Shown here: positions 1 to 8,970 of the stretch, piece by piece
Layout: each line of letters begins with the position of its first letter
Numbering within the stretch: the first letter of the stretch is position 1
Assembly (NCBI GenBank): GCA_000403495.2
Contig: KE159799.1
Coordinates: forward strand, 595,022 to 659,021
Source: Lachnospiraceae bacterium 10-1
GTDB taxonomy: Bacteria; Bacillota; Clostridia; Lachnospirales; Lachnospiraceae
Direction of reading: 5' to 3'
DNA: 64,000 bases
Notes under the pieces: generated by a model
Databases searched by the model: none
Seen by the model: only the letters and a program-made list of their open reading frames with translations
What the model was told of the DNA's origin: nothing
Made by a program: the position numbers and the translations under genes

Positions 1-1229
1 TCCTGAATACTTAGCCAGACTGCCTTTATCACCACTGCCACCCACATTTTTGAATAGGTAAACAACATCAGCAGTATGAGCAGTGCGCTTTCCCCATTAA
101 ATTCATTTTTTTCTACCGAAAGCGTAATCAATACATTTAAAACAAACAGTAAAACTGCCATTGCCCAGAGCAGCGTTGAAAATCCCCCTAAGGTCACATG
201 ACATAGCCCTAAAATTCCAAGAATAAATATTGTATCTGAACAAATCAGCGATGTTAACATCAATACATACACCAATGCATAATAAAAAACATCCAGACGC
301 ATAGGTCCTGCCTGCGGATCAAAGGCATATTTGAAGTTCTTAATCAGCACATAAAGATTTCCCTTTGCCCATCTGGTTCTTTGTTTAAACCACTGCTTTA
401 GCTTCTGAGGCTCCTGTTCCCAAGTAACTGCAAGAGGCATAAATTTAATATAATATCCCATCCGGTACAGGCGGAAGCTGATCTCCGTATCCTCTGAAAG
501 TGCCTTGGTATCCCAACCTCCCATCTCATCAATAATATTTCTCCTTATCACATAATTGGTGCCGGGTATGGTGCACAGTTTAAAGAAAAAATATCGTCCT
601 GCCTGATTCATGCATTGATAAGCCAGGGTTTCAATATTGACAAAACGGGTAAGCAGGGACGCGTTCCGGTTTCTTGTCCTGAATTTTCCAATCACTGCTC
701 CTAACTTGTCATCTTTCATAAGATTTTCCACCAGAATTCTAAGCGCATCTGGTGCCGGTGTATTGTCTGCGTCATAAATTGCGATCACAGTTCCCTTGGC
801 CACTGACAAAGCAATGTTCAGTGCGTTGGACTTTCCTTTTCCTCCCATGATATTATCCGTATTTATCACGATCAGTTTCCGCGCCGGATTCTTTTTTTGA
901 ATTTCCTTAAGAACATCCGCCGAACAATCCGAGGAATTATCATTGATCACAATAATTTCATACCTGTCTTTTGGATAATCAAAATCAAGAAGCGCCAATA
1001 CCGTTTTTCGGATTACAATACTTTCATTATGGGCAGGAACCATGATACTGACCATAGGATATTCTGAAGAATTTCTTTTTTCTCCCTGCTGTCTGGTAAA
1101 ATTTAACCTTTCCTGATTGTTTACCTTTATCATGTATATAAATCCACCAATAGATAAAAAAATATTTAAAAACATCAGTCCCCAAATAGCCGCTATGGCA
1201 TAAAGGGACAAACAATCTGCAATTGACAT
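1..1229 (-). CDS. GT2 family polysaccharide synthase, YdaM-like (3' end beyond window)
   Basis: Processive family-2 glycosyltransferase expected to polymerise an exopolysaccharide at the membrane. Translation from the ATG at 1229 gives an N-terminal membrane helix, then a GT-A domain with VPAHNES, the metal-binding DAD (YDADNTP), the catalytic-region SEDTE and the acceptor motif QRTRW, followed by several membrane segments. The frame runs off the left edge, so the C-terminus is missing. The start is set by GGAG 7 nt upstream. It lies 11 nt after the DUF2334 gene, with which it must be co-transcribed. The order GGDEF - DUF2334 - GT2 matches ydaK-ydaL-ydaM of B. subtilis (family knowledge). A BcsB-like ydaN would be expected further left. 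The glycan product cannot be told. Confidence 0.85.
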   Translation of the reverse strand, partial: MSIADCLSLYAIAAIWGLMFLNIFLSIGGFIYMIKVNNQERLNFTRQQGEKRNSSEYPMVSIMVPAHNESIVIRKTVLALLDFDYPKDRYEIIVINDNSSDCSADVLKEIQKKNPARKLIVINTDNIMGGKGKSNALNIALSVAKGTVIAIYDADNTPAPDALRILVENLMKDDKLGAVIGKFRTRNRNASLLTRFVNIETLAYQCMNQAGRYFFFKLCTIPGTNYVIRRNIIDEMGGWDTKALSEDTEISFRLYRMGYYIKFMPLAVTWEQEPQKLKQWFKQRTRWAKGNLYVLIKNFKYAFDPQAGPMRLDVFYYALVYVLMLTSLICSDTIFILGILGLCHVTLGGFSTLLWAMAVLLFVLNVLITLSVEKNEFNGESALLILLMLFTYSKMWVAVVIKAVWLSIQ

Positions 1230-1240
1230 ACATTAGCTCC

Positions 1241-2770
1241 TTATCTTTTGTTTTCCCAATATTCATCCATATCTTCTTCATCCTCATAGAAAAAACGACT
1301 GCGGTTGTTTCGTCTTGCCACAATGATAAAAGCAATAAATAGTAAAGCTACAATTACTACTGCCACAAGCAGTTTATGATTTTCATTAGTCAAATCCCTT
1401 GAAAACCTTTGGAGCTGATTCCTCTTATAGGAAAAATCCGTTTCCCTTTCAGCAGGCACATAAGTTTTATCCATTGGAATACCGTTTAAATAAATCTGTC
1501 CATTCTTATACACCATAGTATCCGTATTTGTATAAAAACTATGAGATACCTCCCATAAATCTTTGGAAAGCATAAAGGAATTATAAACTGAAATGCTGTT
1601 ATCTCCCTCCTGATCAATTGTATTTGCATGTGCAATCCATTGATGATCATTTTGATAAACCAGATTTCCATTTACCCTGCTCCAGTCTTCTTCTATCCAG
1701 TCATCCACATTTTCCGATACCATAATTGTTTTAAACCTGCTCATTATCTCCACCGTATCATTATTTCTGATCCAGTTTTTGGGAACCTGAAGCCCCATTG
1801 GGTAAACCCCCTGCTTTACATATGCACTTATCGCCAGCGAAAGATATTCGTTTACCAAATCCACATCAAAAGAATCCATTTGATTGACAGGTGCATAAAG
1901 AAAAATCATGCCTCCGTTATCCTGTGCGTATTTCAAAACCTCACAAAACTGCTGCATGGCAGGATAATCTTCATGGTTATAAACAGGCATCACCGAAATA
2001 ATGAAAAAAGCATCTTTCTCCTGTATTTCCTGAACAACTTCCAACAGCTTGGCAGGATTTTGGAAGGGATAAACCTTGTCTATAACATAATACTCAACAC
2101 AGTTCTGCTCATTTTCTTTTCTCCACAGGGAAAGCTCTTTCACAAAAGCAGACAGCACCAATGAATTGTTCAAATCACTGACACTGATATGAGTAATCCT
2201 TCCCTGACTGGCACAAAAATATTTTTCCAAAGCTCCCACTAACACCTTACCGGACTGGTACTCATAGTTTTTTAAAAATACGGGTTCTTCTATTACCGCC
2301 AATGACTGCTTTTGCTGAAAAGCTTCAAACTCATAAACAACAGTTCCTGCCTCCCCCTCATAACATTCATAGGCTGTACTGCGCAGAGTATAATCCAAAT
2401 AATTTTTCAAAAAACAGTTTCCCACAAACAAAAGCCTCCGGCTTCCCTCCACTTTCCATAGTTCCTCTATTAATTCCGGGGGATATACCTCCAGCTCATA
2501 TAAAATAATATTGTCATACCGCTCAAGCTTTCCCACACATTTTAATGCCGGCGCAAATGTGGCCTGCACCCCTTCATAAGTCAATATTTCTACAATACGG
2601 AATACATTTTCAATCTGTTCCTTTGATGCATGATCTGAATATATGATCAATACCTCCCCTCTTGGAAGGCTCCTTTCCTCTTTTGCATTTACGCAAAGGG
2701 GCTGTGTAAAAATAAGAAAAAAGAATAAAAGAAAGCTTATTATTTTTTTAAACATCATATTGCAGTTCAT
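1241..2770 (-). CDS. Secreted, membrane-anchored DUF2334-type protein, YdaL-like
   Basis: About 509 residues: an N-terminal signal peptide (hydrophobic stretch ending near VNA), a long extracytoplasmic domain, and a C-terminal membrane helix (LLVAVVIVALLFIAFIIVA) followed by a charged acidic/basic tail. The central VMPVYNHEDYP and IFLYAPVNQ stretches fit DUF2334, a relative of polysaccharide deacetylases, so it may modify or help export the glycan outside the cell. Family assignment rests on these motifs and on gene order. Its start overlaps the end of the GGDEF-like gene by 23 nt, implying translational coupling; a later Met (residue 5 or 6) is also possible. Confident as a gene, moderate on family. 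Confidence 0.75.
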   Translation of the reverse strand: MNCNMMFKKIISFLLFFFLIFTQPLCVNAKEERSLPRGEVLIIYSDHASKEQIENVFRIVEILTYEGVQATFAPALKCVGKLERYDNIILYELEVYPPELIEELWKVEGSRRLLFVGNCFLKNYLDYTLRSTAYECYEGEAGTVVYEFEAFQQKQSLAVIEEPVFLKNYEYQSGKVLVGALEKYFCASQGRITHISVSDLNNSLVLSAFVKELSLWRKENEQNCVEYYVIDKVYPFQNPAKLLEVVQEIQEKDAFFIISVMPVYNHEDYPAMQQFCEVLKYAQDNGGMIFLYAPVNQMDSFDVDLVNEYLSLAISAYVKQGVYPMGLQVPKNWIRNNDTVEIMSRFKTIMVSENVDDWIEEDWSRVNGNLVYQNDHQWIAHANTIDQEGDNSISVYNSFMLSKDLWEVSHSFYTNTDTMVYKNGQIYLNGIPMDKTYVPAERETDFSYKRNQLQRFSRDLTNENHKLLVAVVIVALLFIAFIIVARRNNRSRFFYEDEEDMDEYWENKR

Positions 2771-3611
2771 TTTCCACCTTCTGTTTAAATAAAATCATAT
2801 CCGAACCGTATTTTTCCTCATCATATTCCAAACAGGCAATTTTTGCTTCTACTCTGATTGCTCTTTCCACAATACCTGCAAATGCATCTTTTTTCTCCAG
2901 ATTTGCACGAATCCTGTCCCGCACAAATTTGCTGTTTTCCTGATCACAGGTCAAAATAACCCCCACCATGCCATCATTATCCAAAGAGTAGGTTCGATCT
3001 TCCAACCGGACAGCATCCGTGATTATCACTGCCATCCTCTGAATCAAAGCTTCATAATTTCTTCTTGAAAGAACCCTTTTAAGTTCCTCGCCAAATCTGA
3101 GTTTTACAATCATCAATGAAACTATCATATGATTTCTCTCGGAATAAGCTACCTGCTTTTGAAGATCAATGTATAAGCTGCGCAAATTGTATAGTCCAGT
3201 TAAGGAATTTACTAAAACCAGTTCCTCCACCTGTTCTTTTAATACATCATTTTCCAATTCCGTCTGATGGCTGCCATATGTAAATGCTACCATTGCCCCT
3301 ACAGACAAAAGGGGAAGAATCACCCACACATAGCAGACCGGCTCTATTTCTTTTGAATAGGTAAAAAAAGAAAACAGCTTATAAGCCGTATACAATAATA
3401 TTTCAAAGGCTCCGGCTACAACAGAAATACCTGTCAGCTTAAACCCAGCCAATAAAATTGCAAAAAAAGTTCCCATCAGCATTATGACAAATTCATTCTT
3501 CATTGCCTCTTCTACACTTCCTACTGCAATCGCCGCCCCTCCAATGCATAACAGCAAAAGTACCAGCCCTGCATCCTGCAGCAAATACCCTGTAGTTCTC
3601 TTTTTTACCAT
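2748..3611 (-). CDS. Membrane-bound degenerate GGDEF protein, predicted c-di-GMP receptor (YdaK-like)
   Basis: 287 residues: four membrane helices (about 9-33, 40-65, 66-85, 92-113), a short coiled segment, then a GGDEF-fold domain starting at LTGLYN (137-142). The signature loop is DNDGM (211-215) instead of GGDEF, so diguanylate cyclase activity should be absent. The inhibitory-site motif RxxD is kept as RLED (202-205), exactly five residues before the signature, the canonical I-site spacing. This is the architecture of c-di-GMP receptors such as YdaK and, more loosely, PelD. Predicted role: bind c-di-GMP and switch on the neighbouring synthase. The start at 3611 is preferred because AAAGGGG lies 7 nt before it. 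Confidence 0.85.
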   Translation of the reverse strand: MVKKRTTGYLLQDAGLVLLLLCIGGAAIAVGSVEEAMKNEFVIMLMGTFFAILLAGFKLTGISVVAGAFEILLYTAYKLFSFFTYSKEIEPVCYVWVILPLLSVGAMVAFTYGSHQTELENDVLKEQVEELVLVNSLTGLYNLRSLYIDLQKQVAYSERNHMIVSLMIVKLRFGEELKRVLSRRNYEALIQRMAVIITDAVRLEDRTYSLDNDGMVGVILTCDQENSKFVRDRIRANLEKKDAFAGIVERAIRVEAKIACLEYDEEKYGSDMILFKQKVENELQYDV

Positions 3612-3651
3612 TGATTTACCCCTTTTCTGTATAATTCCCATGTATAACTGT

Positions 3652-5190
3652 TTAAAAAATATTTAATCTATGCGCAATTTGTGCAAATACAAAATAGGTC
3701 ATAATATCCATGCTTGCACTGACTAAAAAACAATGCCGGATCATTGCCGCATCCCCGCTGTTAACAATCGTCACCCCTGCCTGGCTGACGCAAACCAGCA
3801 AAAGCACCGCTATGCTGTCTAAAAGTACCGTACTTCGCTTATCCTCTAAAGGCCTCAGGGAATATTCCTTTCCAAACAACAAACAAGCCGCTATAATCAA
3901 AACGATCAGCCAGCCTATTGTTTTGGGTGCCGCACTGTTTTTAAAAGTGCTAAACAGCGACCAGAAAGGGCTTTTGGCTCCCTCCGGAAGGCCTACGCTT
4001 TTTTCATAATTTCCACACTGATCTCTTCTTATTCCAAAACAGGATTTGATGGAAATATCTATCATCCGCACAAACTTTTCCGGATGCCTGATATAATATC
4101 TTCCAATATCAGATACGGAATATTTATTCAGAAAATTATCACTTATAATTTCTTCCTCCACCTTTACAAGAGGAATCGGATCATAAGCAGATACATCCGC
4201 TAAAAGTTCAAATGAGGGCTCTATTCCAAATTCCTTTAAAGTCTCTGCCGGATCATTTGATCCAAATAAAACGCCCCTGCTCATGGCATGAAACTTATCC
4301 GTCTGATTAAAATCACTTTCCATACCAGCCATTGCAGCAATGGATATAATACTTAATCCAAGGCTTGTCAGAACACAAACCACGCTAAAACTCCATTCCT
4401 TCCGGGTAAACAAAAGTTTCAGACAATACAGGGCGAGGATAATGCCTATAAAGGCACACTGTGCTCTGGATGTCATAAGAACAATTCCACTACCTGCAAT
4501 TAGAAAAAGGCTGCCCCCTTCTTTTAAAAGGCTTCTTTTTTCCTGAAAAGAAACAGCTCCTGCCACACAGTATAAAAGACTGATAAACCAGACTGACTCT
4601 GGATACAGGGAGTTAAAATAAGTAATATACGCAACATCTGAAAAAATCAGTACTCCTAAAAGACCTATAACAATTCCCTCTGAAAAACACTTCACCCTCA
4701 TACACGCCTGCCGGATTAACAGGTAAATGGCTGGAATATATAAGATACCATAGATCAATGCCAGCATGCGGATATCAAAATAATTATCCCCTGTAAGAAG
4801 TCTGTCCAGCTTAACCGCCGCCTTTACAATCAGAACCTGACTGTTTAACATTTCAGTTCCTAAAACATATTTTGATGTGTCAATCAGATATACTCTGTTG
4901 AAAAATTCACTGCTTTCTTCTAACACTGTATCAGAAACATAAGATAATCCGGCGGCTTCCATTAGCCTGTAAAAAGAACCATCATCGCCTACACCCAGAT
5001 AATTTGGCACAAACAGCATCAAAATCATTAAAATTGCTGCCCCAAAAGCTGCTATTAAAGCAATAAACGAAGGAGAATACTTTCCTTCCATTTCCTCGTT
5101 AAAATGCTTTTTCTGGGCAGAAAAACGACGGAAAAGCGCTGCAAGTGCATTCATTTTTTTTACTATCTTTAATTTCTTTTCCGCTGCCAA
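3652..5190 (-). CDS. Polytopic membrane protein of the exopolysaccharide operon
   Basis: About 512 residues with roughly ten hydrophobic segments and two longer external loops; it resembles membrane-embedded glycan transferases or flippase-like proteins (GT-C-like layout) but I cannot name a family. An aspartate-containing first external loop (VGDDGSFYRL) is compatible with a GT-C enzyme. The likely start is a TTG at 5190 with AAAGGAG 6 nt upstream; an ATG at 5154 lacks a good ribosome-binding site. The reading frame stays open further upstream but enters the insertion sequence at 5221, so that extension is not native. First gene of the operon, 40 nt before the GGDEF-like gene. Confidence 0.75.
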   Translation of the reverse strand: MAAEKKLKIVKKMNALAALFRRFSAQKKHFNEEMEGKYSPSFIALIAAFGAAILMILMLFVPNYLGVGDDGSFYRLMEAAGLSYVSDTVLEESSEFFNRVYLIDTSKYVLGTEMLNSQVLIVKAAVKLDRLLTGDNYFDIRMLALIYGILYIPAIYLLIRQACMRVKCFSEGIVIGLLGVLIFSDVAYITYFNSLYPESVWFISLLYCVAGAVSFQEKRSLLKEGGSLFLIAGSGIVLMTSRAQCAFIGIILALYCLKLLFTRKEWSFSVVCVLTSLGLSIISIAAMAGMESDFNQTDKFHAMSRGVLFGSNDPAETLKEFGIEPSFELLADVSAYDPIPLVKVEEEIISDNFLNKYSVSDIGRYYIRHPEKFVRMIDISIKSCFGIRRDQCGNYEKSVGLPEGAKSPFWSLFSTFKNSAAPKTIGWLIVLIIAACLLFGKEYSLRPLEDKRSTVLLDSIAVLLLVCVSQAGVTIVNSGDAAMIRHCFLVSASMDIMTYFVFAQIAHRLNIF

Positions 5191-5207
5191 TACTGCTCCT
5201 TTCACAA

Positions 5208-5220
5208 CTGCTAAAGTACA
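5208..5220. repeat. Target-site duplication, left copy
   Basis: CTGCTAAAGTACA, identical to 6977-6989 and directly abutting the left end of the insertion sequence. A 13-bp perfect direct repeat flanking both termini shows a genuine transposition event. Confidence 0.9.
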
Positions 5221-5359
5221 TAGGCGTTTGCGAAACGCCAGAACCCACATAAATACGGGATTCTTTTTGTTACAAAATAAAACAACTCCTCACTGGTTTG
5301 TGGTAAAATTGAGATGTCGAGTAACAATCAACCATCCACCAGAAAGGAGTTGTACCTAC

Positions 5360-6817
5360 ATGATACCATACAAACAGCTCTCTTTGGCAGATATTTTTAC
5401 CGATTGCCAAAATAAATTTGATAATGATAAATATCAGTTCCTTGCACTTCTCGAAAATACCATCAACTTAGATGAAATTGTCCCAGTGTCCTTTATTTCT
5501 CATTTCCATGCCGCCACTGGCAGGCCCCGTAAGCATCTGCTTTATCCAATGCTCAGGGCTCTGTTATTACAGCTTATCTTCTCAATCCCAACAACATCCC
5601 TGCTGATTGTATTCCTGAAATACTCCCAGGAACTGCGGGACTTCTGCGGGTTTGATGTTGTCCCGGATGCCTCTAAATTCACCCGGTTCAAACAGAATTT
5701 TTTATCGGACTTACAAGCCATGTTCGATCATCTTGTTGACTTGACCGAACCGATTTGCCATTGCATTGATACACAGAAAGCTTCCATGCTTCTTTTTGAC
5801 ACATCCGGCATTGAGGCATGGGTTACAGAAAACAATCCCAAATATGCCAACCGTATCATCAAACAGCTTAAAGCCTTCAAAAAAGCAAAAGGGATGGACG
5901 ATTCCTTTGACCCTTATAAAGCCGCCTACGGCTCCATGCCTTCCCATGCTGCCGCCAATTCAGCCATTCAGCAGATGTACATTAACGGGCATTTCTGTTA
6001 TGCTTATAAATTCGGTATTATTACCAACGGTCTCGGCATTGTCCGGGATATTTCCTTTTATAGCAAGGATTTTCTTGAGGCTCATCCTGACATCATTGTT
6101 GGAAAAAAATCTGATTCCCCGGATGAAAATAAGAGTCTTGCCGATTCCAAGGCATTGATTCCCACTTTAAAGGATTTCTTTCGGAAGCATCCGCTTTTCA
6201 ATCCGAAAACTTTTCTGGGAGACGCTGCATTTGATTCCATTGAAATCTACAAATACCTGTTACAGGAAGCTTCCTTTGAGCAGGCTTACATTCCCCTCAA
6301 CGGCAGAATCTCCCTTCCGAAATCCGACTGCCCGCTGAATAAGGACGGCGTCCCCTGCTGTCCTAAAGACCCGTCTCTTCCAATGAAACGCGAAGGAAGC
6401 AGGTCCCATCTCCGCTGCGGGCTGCCAACCATGAAGTTTGTATGCCCAAAAATGAAATGGGAATATGATAAAACAACCAATAAAAGCAAACGTGTCTGCC
6501 ACTGTGAAAATCCCTGTACTGAATCCCCCTGCGGCAGGATGTTTTATATTTATCCCGAGAAAAACCTGCGCGCCTATCCTGGTACGCTCCGTGGTACGGC
6601 CCAATGGGATTCCACCTATAAGCTCAGGGTAAATGTTGAGAAAGCAATCAACCATTTCAAGGACAGCTTCTGTGTTGCGGGGCGTAAAACGCAGAATGAA
6701 AAAACGCTTCACGCTGACCTGCTTCTCGCCGGGATTACCCAGCTTATTACTGTAATGGCGGCTGATAAACTGCACAGGCATCAATATATCCGCAGTTTAA
6801 AACCTCTGATTGCATAA
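5360..6817 (+). CDS. IS transposase, DDE type
   Basis: 485 residues starting at MIPYKQLSLADIF, with AAAGGAG 10 nt upstream; upstream in-frame codons belong to the leader. An N-terminal helical domain containing RPRKHLLYPMLRALLLQ resembles the InsH/DUF772 N-terminal domain. A DDE catalytic core follows (LLFDTSG with the first Asp; FLGDAAFDS with the second; YKLRVNVEKAINHFKD with the glutamate). Between them lies an insertion rich in Cys/His pairs (CCPKDP, RVCHCENPC), probably zinc-binding. No frameshift or stop is visible. It catalyses cut-and-paste or copy transposition of the surrounding element. Confidence 0.88.
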   Translation: MIPYKQLSLADIFTDCQNKFDNDKYQFLALLENTINLDEIVPVSFISHFHAATGRPRKHLLYPMLRALLLQLIFSIPTTSLLIVFLKYSQELRDFCGFDVVPDASKFTRFKQNFLSDLQAMFDHLVDLTEPICHCIDTQKASMLLFDTSGIEAWVTENNPKYANRIIKQLKAFKKAKGMDDSFDPYKAAYGSMPSHAAANSAIQQMYINGHFCYAYKFGIITNGLGIVRDISFYSKDFLEAHPDIIVGKKSDSPDENKSLADSKALIPTLKDFFRKHPLFNPKTFLGDAAFDSIEIYKYLLQEASFEQAYIPLNGRISLPKSDCPLNKDGVPCCPKDPSLPMKREGSRSHLRCGLPTMKFVCPKMKWEYDKTTNKSKRVCHCENPCTESPCGRMFYIYPEKNLRAYPGTLRGTAQWDSTYKLRVNVEKAINHFKDSFCVAGRKTQNEKTLHADLLLAGITQLITVMAADKLHRHQYIRSLKPLIA

Positions 6818-6844
6818 CCTTACATACCTCATACCATTTCACGG

Positions 6845-6870
6845 GCAGATATCCTTATCTGCTTTGTTTT
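6845..6870 (+). terminator. Rho-independent terminator of the transposase
   Basis: GCAGATA-TCCT-TATCTGC stem-loop (6845-6862) followed by TTTGTTTT, 28 nt after the transposase stop. Confidence 0.75.
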
Positions 6871-6976
6871 CATATCTTAAAACTCTTGTTATCCACATCC
6901 ACCTCCTGTAAGTCTGGCTCAACTGGGCCTTTTCCCTATTGGAATCAAGATTTTGAACTTGTTTCGCAATTACCTA

Positions 6977-6989
6977 CTGCTAAAGTACA
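6977..6989. repeat. Target-site duplication, right copy
   Basis: Second copy of CTGCTAAAGTACA, immediately outside the right end of the insertion sequence. Confidence 0.9.
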
Positions 6990-7392
6990 AAATTATTAGA
7001 TCTTTTATAGTATTTGCTATTTTAGATATCTTAATTTTAAAACAATTTTTTTCATAAAAAAAGAGAATTAAGGTAAGTGGACATGAATGGAAAAAAATGC
7101 GCAAATATTGGCAAATCTGCACTTTTTATGTCTTAATATGCGCCTTGGGGTAAACTGTGCAAAACTTACTTTGCAAGCATATCACTTTAAATATCATCTT
7201 TTCTACCCTATGTGACAAGTCGTGCTTTTTATGGGATATTTATCATTTAAATCAATCTGGATATTTCTATTTAAATAAAATCAGAGCGCATAGACTGGCT
7301 TATTTAGCCCCTTGTCAAGTAGACAAGAGGCTGATCACAGCTCTCTATACGCTCTAATACTATAAAACTATTCTGTTTTATTTATGGTTTAG
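6990..7392. other. Intergenic region; displaced upstream DNA of the exopolysaccharide operon
   Basis: AT-rich DNA without a convincing gene. Before the insertion event this sequence led directly into the operon on the minus strand. A weak promoter-like pair can be read on the minus strand around 7000-7040 (TTAAGA, 16 nt, TACTAT/TATAAA), but it is far from consensus. The right part (7150-7380) shows no structure that I recognise. Confidence 0.35.
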
Positions 7393-7848
7393 TTATGTTT
7401 CCTTATTAAACAGCATTTCCTCAATAATCCTGGAAGCATCCGCCACCAGCTTGCTACAGGGCCTGCTGTTATAATACTCCTTTGTCCTCTTTGAAGGTTT
7501 TGCACTTTCCTCCATGCCTTCCATCCCTAAAAGTTCACGGCAGATGATCGTTTTGTGTTTTTGTTTAAATTTATCTGCCATCTGTCTGGTCAGCAAATAA
7601 ATCCTCTCTTTACCCTCTTCATTTTCAGGATCTGTATTTCCCTCTTTCAGTCCGGCAAGCAATGCCATTGCTGACACTACTCCACATACTTCACGCATTC
7701 TGCCAATGCCGCCGCCCATAGGACTGGTCAGCTTTAACGCTGTTTCCCGGTCCATGCCAAGCAAATCCGCATAGGTGGCAAATACTGACTGTGCACAGGT
7801 AAATCCTTCTTCAAAAGTGGAAACAGCCTGCTCTATACGGCTTTCCAT
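7393..7848 (-). CDS. C_GCAxxG_C_C family probable redox protein
   Basis: 151 residues starting at MESRIEQAV. The family signature is visible: an early Cys in FTCAQSV, the GGGIGRMREVCGVVSA block (GG-x-CG), then the later cysteines in IICRELLG and SRPCSKLVADA. The four conserved cysteines suggest a redox-active or metal-binding protein; the substrate is unknown for the family. The ATG shares its A with the TGA of the SEC-C gene (one-base overlap) and follows GAGGAG, so translation is coupled. The two form a small operon. Confidence 0.85.
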   Translation of the reverse strand: MESRIEQAVSTFEEGFTCAQSVFATYADLLGMDRETALKLTSPMGGGIGRMREVCGVVSAMALLAGLKEGNTDPENEEGKERIYLLTRQMADKFKQKHKTIICRELLGMEGMEESAKPSKRTKEYYNSRPCSKLVADASRIIEEMLFNKET

Positions 7849-8354
7849 CAACTCCTCTTTCCACAGCACTTTTTGTATTTCTTGCCGCTTCCACAAGGAC
7901 AAGGATCATTTGGATATACTTTATCCGGTTTTATAACCGTAGTGGATGACTTCTGCTCTCTGTAAAGCGCTTTACGCTTGTCCTCATCAAAAATCTCTTC
8001 CCACTCAGGCAATTCGTATAACCAGTCAGCTCCTGCCGCCACCATATTTTTGTAAAGAAGCTCCTTGTCAAATCCAAGATTTACGCTTGTATCTTCTTCC
8101 ATCTCTTCAATAGGATTTACTTCCTTTAAGCTGTCATTAATCCCATCTAAAAATCCGGTCATGGTCATAATGTCCACACTGTATTTTTCTGCAAGTTCCT
8201 TTACTGTTCCACTAACCACCTCTTCAGGATTTTTCAAAAGCTCCGCATAAATGTCTTTTTCTTTCTGAAAATACTCTGCCCAAAGTCTTTGCAGATCCCC
8301 TTTATTTGCTGTCTCTGAATAGGCCATGTCACGCCATTTTTTTAGTAATGCCAT
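7848..8354 (-). CDS. SEC-C motif-containing protein
   Basis: 168 residues, mostly helical and acidic, ending in a textbook SEC-C zinc motif (NDPCPCGSGKKYKKCCG) like that at the C-terminus of SecA. The motif binds zinc and often contacts SecB or ribosomes; in standalone proteins its role is unknown. The start at 8354 is set by GGAGG 5 nt upstream. First gene of a two-gene operon with the C_GCAxxG_C_C protein. Confidence 0.85.
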   Translation of the reverse strand: MALLKKWRDMAYSETANKGDLQRLWAEYFQKEKDIYAELLKNPEEVVSGTVKELAEKYSVDIMTMTGFLDGINDSLKEVNPIEEMEEDTSVNLGFDKELLYKNMVAAGADWLYELPEWEEIFDEDKRKALYREQKSSTTVIKPDKVYPNDPCPCGSGKKYKKCCGKRS

Positions 8355-8561
8355 ATTTTCCTCCTCAATCATTAGAAAAATTTCTTCGCGTACATTATAT
8401 CTTAAATTTATATAATTGTAAAATTTTTTATAAATATTGAATAAAGGTAAATTTATGGGGTAATAATACTACTAATCAACGGAATCCCCCTCCTTTGATT
8501 AACAAGGATAACCGCAGCGGACAATCATAGCGGGAATCCACAATTACGACAGATAAATTAA

Positions 8562-8651
8562 ATACTTATCCTCCCTTGGGAGGGTATATCCTCCCCTAAG
8601 GAAGCCTCTGGGAATGCCAAAGCCGCATTTTCAGGGGTTTCCGCTATGTTT
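8562..8651. repeat. 90-bp perfect direct repeat, copy 1
   Basis: Identical over 90 bp to 11565-11654, in the same orientation and exactly 3003 bp away. Contains the palindromic CCTCCCTTGGGAGG. Each copy lies just downstream (minus strand) of integrase-derived sequence, so it is probably the conserved 3' flank of a family of integrases, carried to both places. The interval between copies contains the ApeA-like gene and the toxin-antitoxin pair. Confidence 0.9.
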
Positions 8652-8940
8652 AAGGGCTTTAAAATGGGGATTTTGGGGTGTTGCCAAGTGTTGCCACGCC
8701 CTTGCTTCGCAAAGGGCGCGCAAAACGTCAGTGTTTATCAGGGTTTCAATGTTTTCCTTTACTCCATATGATACTTGCTTCATTGCTGTAAACACTCTTT
8801 CCTTCACCATCTTTTCACTGTTTGCCGGAATAACATATTCGCTTTTAATCCCTGCCTGCTTTAACAGCTTAAGAGAGGGATTCCTCGTTCCGTTTTCCAG
8901 TTTACTTATATGTCTGCATAGTAAATCTGTAACTCGTATC
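8631..8940 (-). pseudogene. Chimeric debris: XRE-type HTH fragment joined to an integrase fragment
   Basis: On the minus strand the residues CRHISKLENGTRNPSLKLLK (about 8924-8865) are the recognition-helix end of an XRE/Cro-type repressor. They pass directly into QAGIKSEYVIPANSEKMVKE (about 8861-8800), which is nearly identical to QAGIESEYVIPANSGRMVKE in the integrase at 11680-12969. No start codon or complete domain is present. Best read as mobile-element remnants fused by deletion. Confidence 0.6.
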
Positions 8941-8970
8941 ACACAAATAATAACAAACTTTATTTGTGAA

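Larger units (their letters stand above)
5221..6976 (+). mobile_element. Complete 1.76-kb insertion sequence with DDE transposase (IS1182/IS4-like)
   Basis: Bounded by imperfect terminal inverted repeats: left TAGGCGTTTGCGAAAC and right, reverse complemented, TAGGTAATTGCGAAAC (13 of 16 identical), inside a 13-bp target duplication. The left end carries a hairpin (GGCGTTT-GCG-AAACGCC). It holds one intact transposase and a terminator, so it looks recent and functional. It landed about 18 nt upstream of the ribosome-binding site of the exopolysaccharide operon, in opposite orientation, separating that operon from its original upstream DNA. Family placement is by transposase character only. Confidence 0.9.

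Noticed and set aside
1628..2164. Long plus-strand frame inside the DUF2334 gene
   Set aside because: Antisense shadow of a well-supported gene; no ribosome-binding site and no domain.
6990..7392. Riboswitch or tRNA in the long gap right of the insertion sequence
   Set aside because: No conserved aptamer core, cloverleaf or terminator could be drawn by eye.
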